Source: JBBRHQ01 sp963738305 (GTDB lineage: Bacteria; Actinomycetota; Thermoleophilia; Solirubrobacterales; 70-9). Taken from it: 64,000 bases of DNA. The DNA is taken from contig CAVTVU010000011.1 in the NCBI GenBank assembly GCA_963738305.1, positions 221,718 to 285,717 on the forward strand, in the 5' to 3' direction. The notes under the pieces were generated by a model that was not told the origin of the DNA, made no database searches, and saw only the letters and a program-made list of their open reading frames with translations. Positions 26,952-35,901 of this stretch are shown here, piece after piece. Both the position numbers and the translations under genes were made by a program. Position 1 is the first letter of the stretch. Each line of letters opens with the position of its first letter.

Positions 26952-28035
26952 GCTGACGAGCCCCATCGGCTACCGCCGGCGCCCGAAGTGGGGCCTTGGC
27001 GAACTGCCGCAATCCGTCACCGAGTGAGACATTGGCCGCGAAGTCGAGCTCACGCTGTGCCCGTTGGACTGATGCGAAGACGTGGCGCACATCGCCGAGG
27101 CGAAACTCGCCGGTTATCTCCGGTGCGGGCCCGCCCATCGCGTCGGCCAGGCCGCGAGCCATCTCACCGACCGCCGTCGGCCGCCCACTGCCGATGTTGA
27201 ACGCCTCGCAGCCTGGCGTCTCCCGCTCCAAGGTCAGGATGTTGGCCCGGGCGACGTCCGTGACGTGGATGAAGTCACGGCGCTGAGCGCCGTCCTCGAA
27301 TACCTGGGGAGGCCGGCCCGCCTCGAGCGAGCTGCGGAAGATGCTGGCGACGCCAGCGTATGGCGTGTCCCTCGGCATCCGCGGTCCGTAGACGTTGTGG
27401 TAGCGCAGAATCGTGACGCTCGCCCCCGTCTCGCGAGCGAAGTGGCCGCATAGCCTCTCCTGGTCGTGCTTGGTGCTCGCGTAGACACTGCGGGGGTCGA
27501 TCGGTGCGTCCTCGGGCACCGGCTCGGATTCGAGCGGGCACCTGCAGCCCGGGCATCGCGGCTCGAACTCTCCCGCGAGAAGAGCGTCGGCCGTCCGCGG
27601 CGGCGCCCTGACGGTTCCGTGTTCCGGGCAGTGGTAGCGGCCCTCGCCGTAGACGACCATGCTGCCGGCGAGCACGAGCGGCCCGTCGAACCCGGCCTCG
27701 GCGAGGGCGGCGAGGAGGACCGCGGTGCCGAGCGAGTTGTTCGAGACGAAGTCGGGAGCATCGCCGAGGTCCGTGCCCAGCCCCACCTGCGCCGCCTGAT
27801 GGGAGATGACATCGACGCCCGCCACGGCGCCGGCCGCGGTCTCCAGATCGCGCAGGTCGCCGAAGACGTATTCCGCGGCGGGATTGAGGTAGGCGGGAGG
27901 CCCGGCGTGAGCGGCAGGATGGAGGCGGTCGAGCACCCTGACCGAGTCGCCGCGCTCGATCAGCGCGTCGACGACGTGCGAGCCGATGAACCCGGCGCCG
28001 CCGGTGACCAGCACTGTCCGCGTCGCGCCGCTCAC
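26893..28035 (-). CDS. NAD-dependent sugar epimerase/dehydratase with zinc-finger insert
   Basis: The GTG at 28035 shares GTGA with the stop of the upstream membrane glycosyltransferase gene. The 380-residue protein is an extended SDR: TVLVTGGAGFIGSHVVDALI binds NAD, then QAAQVGLGTDLGDAP, and catalytic YASTKHDQERL (Tyr-x3-Lys) with RYHNVYGPRMPRDTPYAG. Between the core strands is an insert with YHCPEHG and RCPGCRCPLES, likely a zinc-binding knuckle seen in some dTDP-rhamnose 4-epimerase-like proteins. The last ~40 residues lie beyond the usual end. It is part of the sugar locus; the substrate is not known. Confidence 0.85.
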   Translation of the reverse strand: MSGATRTVLVTGGAGFIGSHVVDALIERGDSVRVLDRLHPAAHAGPPAYLNPAAEYVFGDLRDLETAAGAVAGVDVISHQAAQVGLGTDLGDAPDFVSNNSLGTAVLLAALAEAGFDGPLVLAGSMVVYGEGRYHCPEHGTVRAPPRTADALLAGEFEPRCPGCRCPLESEPVPEDAPIDPRSVYASTKHDQERLCGHFARETGASVTILRYHNVYGPRMPRDTPYAGVASIFRSSLEAGRPPQVFEDGAQRRDFIHVTDVARANILTLERETPGCEAFNIGSGRPTAVGEMARGLADAMGGPAPEITGEFRLGDVRHVFASVQRAQRELDFAANVSLGDGLRQFAKAPLRAPAVADGARQLIASAPGSARGLRSRSAPL

Positions 28036-29289
28036 CAGGGGGTCCTCACCCCGACCTGGATGGCCAGCCCAAGGAGTGCCTGGGCGGTGAGCCAGCAGCG
28101 GGTGGCGCCGAGGCGAGCCGGCAGCGAGGCGGTCGCGAGCAGTAGCCATGGCATGAAGGGCAGCCAGATCCTCTCGACCTCGCCCTTCGACATGCCGCTG
28201 AGGTCAGCCAGCAGGACGGCGGCTGCGGCCGCCCCCGCGAGCAGGAGGACCCGGCGGTCTCGCAGTCGCGCGAAGGCAACGGCCGTCGCCGGCCCCAGCG
28301 CCACGCCCAGCGCCGCAAGATTGTTGAGGAGGAAGAAGTCGTAGGGCCTTCGCATCGCAACTCCCGCCAGGTACTGCGACCGGGTGGCAGCGAACCCGTC
28401 GATGATCCAGAAGCCGGCCAACTCCACCCCGATCACCACGGCGCCGGCCCCGGCCAGGCCCAGAGGATCGGCCCGGCGCGACGCATCGACGCGGCGACCG
28501 TGACCGGGATCAGCGCTATCAGGACCAGTCCGTAGGAGAGGAACAGGCAGGTGCCGAAAAGCACACCGCCGCCGAGTGCCATCAGTTGCGAGCGGCGGCC
28601 CCTGCGGTGCAGGGCGAGGACGAGCAGGCAGGCAGCCCAGGCGGAGACGCCGGTGAAGAAGGCATCGGCGGAGACGGCGATCCAGACCGCAGCCGGTGCC
28701 AGGACCACGTAGGGGGCCGCCGCCCGGGCCCGCACTTCGCCGGCGACCTCGCGGAGGGCGATCAGGACCGCGGGGACCGCCGAGGCGCCGGTGGCGACGA
28801 CCAGAAGCGAGGCGGGAAGGCTGCCCCCGAGGCCGATCTGCGCAAGCGCCCAGAAGACCAGCGCCATCCCCGGAGGATGGCCGCGAACGTGCGTCGCGTA
28901 GGTGCCGATCCGCTGGGTGAAGTGTGAGAGGAAGTCCCCCGGGGAGCCGATCAGCGGCACCGCGGTCAGGTACTCATCGGCGGACCGCAGCGGTTCGAGG
29001 ACTCCGCCGGTTCCCGCGCTGAGAGCGAGCGCAAGCGCCCACGCGAAGGCGGCGATGGCGGAGAGCCAGAGCAGGCGCCGCCATCCCGCCGCCCGGGCGA
29101 GCAGCGGGCCTCCCCAGACGATCGCCGAGCCGCCAGCACGGCGAGGATGAGCCCGGGCTCGACCCGCAGGTCCCATCTGCCGTGCAGGGGTGGCGCATGC
29201 AGGAGGATGCCGGCCCGTCGCGAGTTGAACCCGGTGCCCAGGGCCCAGGCGGTGCCGATGACCAGGATCCAGACCGCGACCGCGGCCAT
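28032..29289 (-). CDS. GT-C type membrane glycosyltransferase (MtxT-like), frameshifted
   Basis: Three consecutive frames encode one ~415-residue multi-pass protein. It begins MAAVAVWILVIGTAWALGTG with the loop WDLRVEPGLILAVLA, continues after a shift near 29125 with SADEYLTAVPLIGSPGDFLS and THVRGHPPGMALVFWALAQI, and after another near 28460 ends with QYLAGVAMRRPYDFFLLNN and MSKGEVERIWLPFMPW. The HPPG loop and the EVERIWLPF motif fit actinobacterial GT-C mannosyl/pentosyltransferases such as mycobacterial Rv0541c. It would use a polyprenyl-phosphate sugar on the outer face of the membrane. The start lies 145 bp from the divergent GT2 gene. Confidence 0.6.
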
Positions 29290-29382
29290 CGTGCCTGGGC
29301 GCGGGAGATCGCATCCGGCGCAGCTCGATTCGCGGAATCGTCAGTGCCGCTCGCTCCATCGACGCCACCATAGGAACGCCGC

Positions 29383-29399
29383 ATTACGAGAGTCGTAAT
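29383..29399. promoter_or_regulatory. Perfect 7-3-7 palindrome in divergent promoter
   Basis: ATTACGA-GAG-TCGTAAT lies in the 144-bp gap between the divergent GT-C and GT2 genes, about 35 bp before the GT2 start. Its perfect symmetry, AT-rich arms and position suggest an operator controlling one or both arms of the sugar locus. The regulator is not identified. Confidence 0.5.
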
Positions 29400-29433
29400 C
29401 GTCGTGTAAGGCGCATCGTGCAACGTCCGCGGG

Positions 29434-30078
29434 GTGCCCGACGTGATCCTCCCCGTGCTCGATGAGGCCGAGTCCCTGCCGGGAGTGCTGGCGGCGATGC
29501 CGGCGGGCTACCGCCCGATCGTCGTCGACAACGGGTCAAGCGACGCCTCGAGCGCGATCGCGACAGCCCTCGGCGCGGTCGTCCTCTCCGAGCCGAGGCG
29601 CGGCTTCGGCGCCGCCTGCTGGGCGGGTCTCGAGGCGGCGGAGGACGAGGTCGTCTGCTTCATGGACTGCGACGGCTCGCTGGACCCCGCCGAGCTTCCG
29701 GTGGTGGCAGAGCCGGTCCTGGAGGGGCGCGCCGACCTCTGCCTCGGTGCCCGGACGCCGCTCCGGGGGGCGTGGCCGCGGCACGCCCGCCTCGCCAATC
29801 GCGCCCTCTGCCTCGAGCTGCGGCGCCGCAGCGGGCTGAGATTGCGCGATATCGGCCCGATGCGCGCCGCGCCGACGGAGGGACTGCTCTCGCTCGGGAT
29901 TCGCGACCGGCGATTCGGCTGGCCCCTGGAGATGGTCCTGCGGGCCCATCATCGGGGCTGGGCCCTGACCGAGCGCCCGGTCAGCTACCGGCCCCGTTCG
30001 GCCGGCAGATCAAAGGTGACCGGGAGCATTCGCGGGACGCTTCGGGCAGTCAATGACATGGCCGCGGTGCTGCGATGA
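29434..30078 (+). CDS. Family 2 glycosyltransferase (polyprenyl-P-sugar synthase-like)
   Basis: The 214-residue protein is a short GT-A enzyme: VILPVLDEAESLPGVLAAMP, PIVVDNGSSDASSAIA, RGFGAACWAGLEAA, the DxD-like FMDCDGSLDPAELP, then DIGPMRAAPTEGLLSLGI, FGWPLEMVLRA and YRPRSAGRSKVTGSIRG. This pattern is that of dolichyl/polyprenyl-phosphate sugar synthases and is close to mycobacterial Rv0539, assigned to methylthioxylose transfer. There are no C-terminal membrane helices. It starts at GTG 29434; its stop overlaps the next ATG (ATGA). Confidence 0.82.
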   Translation: MPDVILPVLDEAESLPGVLAAMPAGYRPIVVDNGSSDASSAIATALGAVVLSEPRRGFGAACWAGLEAAEDEVVCFMDCDGSLDPAELPVVAEPVLEGRADLCLGARTPLRGAWPRHARLANRALCLELRRRSGLRLRDIGPMRAAPTEGLLSLGIRDRRFGWPLEMVLRAHHRGWALTERPVSYRPRSAGRSKVTGSIRGTLRAVNDMAAVLR

Positions 30079-30754
30079 GCTCGGTCAATCTGATCGTGAT
30101 CGCCAAGGCGCCGGTACCCGGGCGATCGAAGACCCGCCTGACGCCGCCCCTGAGCGCGGCACAGGCCTGCGCGATCGCCGAGGCGTCCCTGGCAGACACG
30201 CTGCGGACGGTCGCCGAGGCAGACGCACGGCGCCGCATCCTGGCGCTCGCGGGCGAGGCCCGGTCCCTGGCTTCCGGCCGGCTTCGAGGTCGTGGCGCAG
30301 GTCGAGGGCGGCCTCGACCGCCGGCTCGAGGCGGCGTTCGCCGGCGCCGACGCGCCCTCGATCCTGATCGGCATGGACACTCCCCAGCTGAGCCGCGATT
30401 CGCTAGATCGGGCCGCCGCCGCGCTGGTCGAGCCGGGGGTGGACGCGATCATCGGCAGCGCCGAGGACGGCGGCTATTGGCTCGTCGGGCTCCGACGGCC
30501 GTTTCCGCGGCGCCTTTCGGGGCGTGCCGATGAGCACGCCGCGCACCTTCGCCGCCCAGATCGAGCGGTTCGGCGAGCTCGGGTTGCGTTGGGTGGAGGT
30601 TCCGGGCCTGCGGGACGTCGACACAATCGAGGACGCGGTTGCCGTCGCGGCCACCAGGCCGGGATCCCGCTTCGCAGCGGCGCTCTCCGCCGCGATCGCG
30701 GGCTCCACGATGGCCGTCGAGTCGAGATCGGCCCGAATCCCCGCGGCGACTTGA
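30075..30754 (+). CDS. DUF2064/TIGR04282 nucleotidyltransferase-like protein, frameshifted
   Basis: Three overlapping frames encode one ~225-residue GT-A-fold protein: VNLIVIAKAPVPGRSKTRLT (nucleotide-binding start), then after a shift near 30280 EVVAQVEGGLDRRLEAAFAG and ILIGMDTPQLSRDSLDRAA with IGSAEDGGYWLVGL, then after a shift near 30515 RGVPMSTPRTFAAQIERFG and VEVPGLRDVDTIEDAVAV. It matches the DUF2064 family, often beside GT2 genes, including mycobacterial Rv0540. It is coupled to the upstream GT2 gene by ATGA. Each break equals one extra base. Confidence 0.72.
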
Positions 30755-30757
30755 CCG

Positions 30758-31754
30758 TTGGCCGTGCCGAAGCCGCTTGCCGCGATCGCCACGCTCTCCG
30801 TCCTCGCGACGCTCTCCGCGTGCGGATCCGGCCTTCCCCGCGCCGCCGAGCCTGCCCGCTCCCCGCCTCTACGCGCCGCGCCGGCCGGGCAGATCTTCGA
30901 GGTCGGCAACATGCCCGAGGGCGTGGTGGTGGATCCCACCAGCGGATTGCTGGCGGTGGCGCTCCGCGACCCCGACCAGCTCGCCCTGGTGGACCCGAGC
31001 GATGGACGGGTACAGCGCCGCGTCAAGCTTCCGGCTTCCGCCCGCCACCTGGCTCTCGGCGCGGCCCCCGGAACCGTTCTGGTGCCGGCGGAGCGCGCCG
31101 ATCGACTCGTCTATGTCTCACTGCCCGGCGGGAAGACTCACGTGGTTGAGGTCGGAGACCATCCCCACGACGCCACCGTCGCGGCCGGGCGGGTGTTCGT
31201 CGCGGATGAGTTCGGGGACTCGGTTTCGGTGCTGCGGGGCGGGCGGGTGACCAATTCCCTCGATGCCCCGGCTCAGCCCGGCGGGATCTCTGCCGCCGGG
31301 GGCTTCGTCGCCCTGATCGCCGTGCGCGAGCGCGTGCTCGAGACCTACGACGCCCGAGCCGAGACCTCGCTCGGCACGATCGACGCCGGGGAAGGCCCGA
31401 CCCACGTCGAGACCTGCGGCCGCCACGCCTTCGTCGCCGATACAGACGGCAACGCGATACTCGAATTTCGGGTCGGGCGGCATTCGCGGCAAACCGCGTC
31501 CACCCCGGCCCCCGCAACCCCTTACGGACTCGCCGCCGATTGCCGGCGGCACACGCTGTGGGTCACGTTGACTGCCCGTGACGAGCTCGTCGCATACGCG
31601 ATCGAGCCGGCCGGCGCTGAGGCCCATCGCGTCGTTCCCCAGCGTGCGGCAGCCGAACTCGGTCGCGGTCGATCCGCGCAGCGGGGATGCCTACGTCACC
31701 GCCTCCGCTGGGCGGGTTCTCGAGCGCGTACGACCTCCAAGAGCCACCCGGTGA
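30758..31754 (+). CDS. YncE-like beta-propeller lipoprotein, one frameshift
   Basis: A lipoprotein signal (AAIATLSVLATLSACGSG) precedes a YVTN/YncE-like propeller: MPEGVVVDPTSGLLAVALRD, ARHLALGAAPGTVLVPAERA, HPHDATVAAGRVFVADEFGD, GPTHVETCGRHAFVADTDGN. Near 31640 a CCCC run has one base too many. In the corrected frame the protein continues VRQPNSVAVDPRSGDAYVTA and stops at TGA 31752-31754, overlapping the GTG of the next gene. The uncorrected frame instead runs straight into that gene, giving a false fusion. It is likely an extracytoplasmic partner of the Moco enzyme. Confidence 0.75.
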
Positions 31755-33037
31755 GGCCCTCGCTACCCACCCCTCCCGCCTCACCTCCCCCGGGCCCCTT
31801 CCGCAAGGAGTTCTGGCGCAGCCCGCTGCGCGGGCCGTGGCTGACCTCGGTGCTCGGATCGGCGCTTCTGCCGCTGATCGTCATCTGCGCGATCACCGGC
31901 TTCCTCTCTCACGTCGCGTACTACTCCGATCTGGGAGGAAACTCCGTGGTCGGCCACGGCGGGATCGGCTTCGACCTCTACTTCTTCGACTGGCCGACCA
32001 ACCCGGCGTGGCTGTATGCGGTTACCCAGGGGCTGCACGTGACCTGCGGGGTCGCTGCGATCCCCCTGCTGCTGGCAAAGCTCTGGTCGGCGATGCCAAA
32101 GCTCTTCGAGTGGCCGCCGGTGCGCTCGCTCGCCCACCTGCTCGACCGGCTGACCCTGGCGCTGCTCGTCGGCGGCAGCCTCTTCGTCTTCTTCACCGGC
32201 CTGCTCAACGTCCAGCTGTTCTACCCCTGGAAGTTCAGGTTCGTTCCCTCCCACTACTACGCCGCCTTCATCTTCCTCGCCGCCCTGGCCGCCCACCTGG
32301 TCGTCAAGGCGCCGGTGGCGCTCCGAGCCTTCCGCGAGCGAGGGGTGATTGCACCGCTTCGCGAGGACCTCGGGCACACCCGCCCCGAGCCGGCCGCCGA
32401 GGACTCGACCGCGCCGAGTGCCCCCGCACCGGCGACCGTCTCCCGCCGGGGGCTGCTCGCGGCCGTGGGGGCGGGCTCGCTCGGCCTCGGGCTGATGGGG
32501 GCCGCCCAGGTCGTCGGCGGTCCGGTCCGCGGACTCGCCTTTCTGGCGCCGCGGGGCCGCAATCCCGGCACGGGACCCAACGGATTCCAGATCAATCGCA
32601 CCGCCTCCGACGCCGAGATCATCCGATCCGAGGTCGGCCCGAGCTGGCGTCTGGCGCTGAGCGGAGCGCGGGACCTCGAGCTCTCGCGCGAGCAGCTGCT
32701 GGCCATGACCCAGCACACCTACGTGCTGCCGATCGCCTGCGTGGAGGGTTGGTCCACGACGCAGACCTGGACGGGCGTGCGCCTGCGTGACCTGGCCCGG
32801 CTGAGCGGCAGCGGCGCCGCGCAGGTGACGGTCAAGTCACTGCAGCGTGGCGGCGCGTTCAGCGAGGCGACGCTGAGCTCCAGCCAGGTCATCGACGAGC
32901 GCTCGCTGCTGGCGCTGAAGGTCAACGGAGTTGACCTCTCGCTCGACCATGGGTTCCCGGCGCGGGTGATCGTCCCCGCCGCCCCCGGTGTCCACTGCAC
33001 GAAGTGGGTCAAGTCGATGGCCTTCGAGGAGGTCTGA
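31751..33037 (+). CDS. Membrane-anchored molybdopterin (sulfite oxidase-type) oxidoreductase
   Basis: The GTG at 31751 (GTGA overlap) starts a 428-residue protein. Residues ~30-200 contain about four membrane helices in a cytochrome b561-like arrangement (LLPLIVICAITGFLSHVAYY, LYAVTQGLHVTCGVAAIPLL, HYYAAFIFLAALAAHLVVKA with membrane histidines that could ligate haem). After a Tat-like SRRGLLAAVGAGSLGLGLMG comes a sulfite-oxidase/YedY-type Moco domain, with the cofactor cysteine in LPIACVEGWSTTQTWTGV, and CTKWVKSMAFEEV at the end. Known relatives reduce methionine or other sulfoxides, or oxidise sulfite. The fusion of a b-type anchor to the Moco domain is typical of actinobacteria. Confidence 0.85.
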   Translation: MRPSLPTPPASPPPGPFRKEFWRSPLRGPWLTSVLGSALLPLIVICAITGFLSHVAYYSDLGGNSVVGHGGIGFDLYFFDWPTNPAWLYAVTQGLHVTCGVAAIPLLLAKLWSAMPKLFEWPPVRSLAHLLDRLTLALLVGGSLFVFFTGLLNVQLFYPWKFRFVPSHYYAAFIFLAALAAHLVVKAPVALRAFRERGVIAPLREDLGHTRPEPAAEDSTAPSAPAPATVSRRGLLAAVGAGSLGLGLMGAAQVVGGPVRGLAFLAPRGRNPGTGPNGFQINRTASDAEIIRSEVGPSWRLALSGARDLELSREQLLAMTQHTYVLPIACVEGWSTTQTWTGVRLRDLARLSGSGAAQVTVKSLQRGGAFSEATLSSSQVIDERSLLALKVNGVDLSLDHGFPARVIVPAAPGVHCTKWVKSMAFEEV

Positions 33038-33038
33038 G

Positions 33039-33506
33039 ATGCGCTCCTTTCGCAACGCCTACGGAGCCGGCCCGCTTCATCTTCTCGCGGTGATCGCGAG
33101 CCTGGCGATCGCCGCTTACGCGTTCCTGCAGATCGTCGACCGCCCGAACGCGCTCAACACCCTGCTGTGGTTCGGCGGCGCGATAATCGCGCACGATCTG
33201 CTCGCCTTTCCGATCTATTCCGCCTTCGGCGTCCTCGCCGGCAGGGCGACGGGTGCCAGCGGCGCGACCCGCTCGCCATCGCGGATCGCCGCGCTCAATC
33301 ACGTTCGCGTGCCGCTACTCCTCTCCGCCCTCGCCTTCGTCGCCTGGTTCCCGTTGATCCTCGGACTCAGCGGCGAGAAGTACGCCGAGAAGACCGGGCT
33401 CACCGAGAGCGTCTTCCTCGGCCGCTGGCTGCTGCTGACGGCGGCCCTGATGATCGTCTCGGGGATGATCTACGCGATCCGGCTCAGGCGCGCGATCGGG
33501 CACTGA
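33039..33506 (+). CDS. Small four-helix membrane protein
   Basis: The ATG lies one base after the stop of the Moco gene. The 155-residue product has four membrane helices (LLAVIASLAIAAYAFL, LLWFGGAIIAHDLLAFPIYS, PLLLSALAFVAWFPLILGL, GRWLLLTAALMIVSGMIYAI). The conserved polar patch IAHDLLAFP in helix 2 and NHVRVP before helix 3 are seen. I cannot name the family. It probably belongs to the same membrane complex as the Moco oxidoreductase. Its last 23 bp overlap the convergent PLP gene. Confidence 0.7.
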   Translation: MRSFRNAYGAGPLHLLAVIASLAIAAYAFLQIVDRPNALNTLLWFGGAIIAHDLLAFPIYSAFGVLAGRATGASGATRSPSRIAALNHVRVPLLLSALAFVAWFPLILGLSGEKYAEKTGLTESVFLGRWLLLTAALMIVSGMIYAIRLRRAIGH

Positions 33507-34635
33507 GCGCGAGGGCAGCCTCGAGATCGGTCCAGAGGTCCTCGGGATCCTCGCAGCCGATGCTCGCGCGCAGCAGGGACGCGGGCACGTGGCCCTCGCC
33601 CGGCACCCGGCTGCGGCGCTCGATCAGGCTCTCGACGCCACCAAGGCTGGTGGCGTGGGTGAAGACTCGGACCGCCTCGCACAGAGCGTCGGCGCGCCGC
33701 GGCCCTCCGGCCGGCTCGAAGGCAAGCACGGCGCCGAAGCCGTCAAGCAGGCGCATTGCCCTCCGATGTCCCGGGTCGGCCGGCAGACCGGGGTAGCGGA
33801 CTCCGAGCACCTCCGGGTGGCGCGAGAGCCGCGCGGCGAGCTCCAGGGCGCTGGCCTGCCCGCGTTCGATTCGCAGCGGCAGTGTCCTCAGCCCGCGCAG
33901 GGCGAGGAACGTCTCCATCGTCCCGGGCACGGCGCCCAGCAGCGCCCGCGCTCGGCGCAGGTCCTCGGCGTGGGCCTCCTCTCGCGCCACGGCGACGCCC
34001 AGCAACAGATCCGAGTGGCCGCCGATGTACTTGGTCGCGCTGTGTAGGACGAAATCGGCGCCGAGGTCAAGTGGCCTCTGCAGGATCGGCGTCGCCAGGG
34101 TCGCGTCGACGACCACCTTAGCCCCCTCGCGGTGCGCCGCCGCGGCCACCCTGTCGATTTCGGCGACGTCGAGCAGCGGGTTGGCGAGGGAGTCGAGCCA
34201 GACGAGGGCGGATCCCGGCAGCTGCTCGATCAGCTCCTCCGTTCGGGTCCCCTCCACCCGGCTGATCCGCACCTTGCCGTCCGATTCGCGCTGCTCGAGC
34301 AGGCGGCGCGCCTCGGCGTAGGCGTTCCTCGGAAGCACGACCCGGGCCCGGGCAGGCAGGGATTCGAGCACGGCTGCTGCGGCTCCCATTCCCGACGAGA
34401 AGGCCGTGGCGACCCCGCCCTCGAGCGCCCCGATCGCCGTCTCGAAGGCCTCCCAGGTGGGGCTGCCGTCGCGCGCGTAGGGGAGCGAGCCGTTGGCGTG
34501 AAAGCCCGAGGCGAAGACCGGCGGGCTGTTCAGCGGCTCCCCGGGACGGGGCTCTCCGCGGCCCGCCATCACGGCCCTGGTCGATCGCTTCAGGCCGCCT
34601 ACCTCGATCTTGCGGCGCGCTCGATACACCGGCAC
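33484..34635 (-). CDS. Cys/Met metabolism PLP-dependent enzyme (CGS/CGL type)
   Basis: The 383-residue protein has the fold-type I landmarks of the cystathionine gamma-synthase/lyase family: TAFSSGMGAAAAVLESL, VWLDSLANPLLDVAEIDRVA, VVDATLATPILQRPLDLGAD, and the PLP lysine in FVLHSATKYIGGHSDLLLGV. Then GAVPGTMETFLALRGLRTLP and SLGGVESLIERRS follow. The enzyme handles the sulfur side chain of cysteine, homocysteine or methionine. It is convergent with the sugar/Moco arm. Start: GTG at 34635; a start near KRSTRAVMAG is also plausible. Confidence 0.85.
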   Translation of the reverse strand: MPVYRARRKIEVGGLKRSTRAVMAGRGEPRPGEPLNSPPVFASGFHANGSLPYARDGSPTWEAFETAIGALEGGVATAFSSGMGAAAAVLESLPARARVVLPRNAYAEARRLLEQRESDGKVRISRVEGTRTEELIEQLPGSALVWLDSLANPLLDVAEIDRVAAAAHREGAKVVVDATLATPILQRPLDLGADFVLHSATKYIGGHSDLLLGVAVAREEAHAEDLRRARALLGAVPGTMETFLALRGLRTLPLRIERGQASALELAARLSRHPEVLGVRYPGLPADPGHRRAMRLLDGFGAVLAFEPAGGPRRADALCEAVRVFTHATSLGGVESLIERRSRVPGEGHVPASLLRASIGCEDPEDLWTDLEAALALSARSRA

Positions 34636-34692
34636 GAAGCTAGAGCGCCGACCTTTCGCTGCGATTACGGGTGCGGGCGGAGGCCCGCCGTT

Positions 34693-35901
34693 TCAGCCCG
34701 AGTCGGGCAACCTGATCGCGAACCGGGAGCCGCGGTAGGGAGCTGAATCGACGACGATGGTTCCGCCGAGGGCCTCGACGATCCGCTTGGCCAGAGCCAG
34801 CCCCAAGCCGGCGCCGTCGCCGGTGCGTGCCGAGTCGCCACTCCAGAAGGGCTCGAAGATGCGGTCGATCGCCTCCGGTTCGATTCCCTCGCCGCTGTCG
34901 GCCACCGAGACCTCGATGCCGGCCGGGCCATGTCGCGCCTCGACCAAGACGGTGCCGTCAGGCGGCGTGTGGCGGATCGCGTTCTGCAAGAGGTTCTGGA
35001 CCACCCGGGTCAGTCGCGGCGAGCAGCTGGCGGCCCCGGCCCCGTCGAGCCTCGTCTCGAGGACCAGGCCCTTCTCCGTCGCCTGGGCATCACAGGCGGA
35101 GAGCGCCGAGCGAACCACGTCCCCCACCCGGGCCCGGGCGGACTCCGCCTCGATCATCCCAGCGTCCACCTGGACCAGCTCGAAGAGGTCGTCGATCAGA
35201 ACGACCAGCGAGTCGACGGAACCACGCATCTCGGCCACGTACCGATCGATCGTTTCCGGATCCGAGACCACTCCGTCATCGATCGCCTCGATCATCGCCC
35301 GCAGCCCGGAGAGCGGGGTGCGGAGATCGTGGGAGACGGCGGTGATCAGGTCACGGCGCTGCGACTCCGCTGCGCGCTCGCGCTCGAGGGACCTGCCCAG
35401 CCTGTCCGCCATCGCATCCATCGCTTCGGCGAGGGAGTTGATCTCCGGGCCGCCCCCGACCTCGCCGGCGCGTGCGGAGAGATCTCCCTCGGCGAGACGC
35501 CCGGCGACCCTGGCGAGCCGCTCGAAGGCGTCAGCGGACTCGCGCGCAGTCGCCAGCGCTGCCCCGACGGCCGCGGCGGTCGCGTAAACGAGCAGGGTCG
35601 CGATCGCCGCAGCGTCGTGCTTGCCGACCAGCATCAACCAGGAGAGCACGGCCAGATTGGCGAGGCCGATCAGGGTTGCGAAGAGGGCGATCGCGACGAG
35701 CCGGACCCGCATCGAGGAGCGGGCCAGGCGCCGAGCCACCAGGACGGTCGCGATCACCGTCACCAGGACGGAGATGACGAGGACGGCCGCCAGGTGCCGC
35801 ACCTCCTCGCCGTCGAGCGAACCCGCGCTGAGCGCGAGGGTGAGCCCGGCACCCGCGACTGCGGGAACCGTGACCAGGGCGATCAAGGGCGGCCGTCTCA
35901 T
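34693..35901 (-). CDS. Sensor histidine kinase
   Basis: The ATG at 35901 overlaps the response regulator stop (ATGA). The 402-residue kinase has four membrane helices in ~125 residues with little periplasmic loop, a HAMP-like linker (ARVAGRLAEGDLSARAGEVG), the phosphoacceptor AVSHDLRTPLSGLRAMIEAI, the N box QNLLQNAIRHTPPDG, G1 VADSGEGIEPEA, F box IFEPFWSGDS and G2 GDGAGLGLALAKRIVEALGG. The small loops suggest it senses a membrane or cytosolic signal. Its partner is the overlapping OmpR-type regulator. Confidence 0.92.
   Translation of the reverse strand: MRRPPLIALVTVPAVAGAGLTLALSAGSLDGEEVRHLAAVLVISVLVTVIATVLVARRLARSSMRVRLVAIALFATLIGLANLAVLSWLMLVGKHDAAAIATLLVYATAAAVGAALATARESADAFERLARVAGRLAEGDLSARAGEVGGGPEINSLAEAMDAMADRLGRSLERERAAESQRRDLITAVSHDLRTPLSGLRAMIEAIDDGVVSDPETIDRYVAEMRGSVDSLVVLIDDLFELVQVDAGMIEAESARARVGDVVRSALSACDAQATEKGLVLETRLDGAGAASCSPRLTRVVQNLLQNAIRHTPPDGTVLVEARHGPAGIEVSVADSGEGIEPEAIDRIFEPFWSGDSARTGDGAGLGLALAKRIVEALGGTIVVDSAPYRGSRFAIRLPDSG

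Noticed and set aside
30758..33037. A single 759-residue propeller-Moco oxidoreductase fusion
   Set aside because: In the neighbouring frame the propeller finishes normally and its stop overlaps the Moco gene's GTG. The fusion arises from one extra C near 31640.
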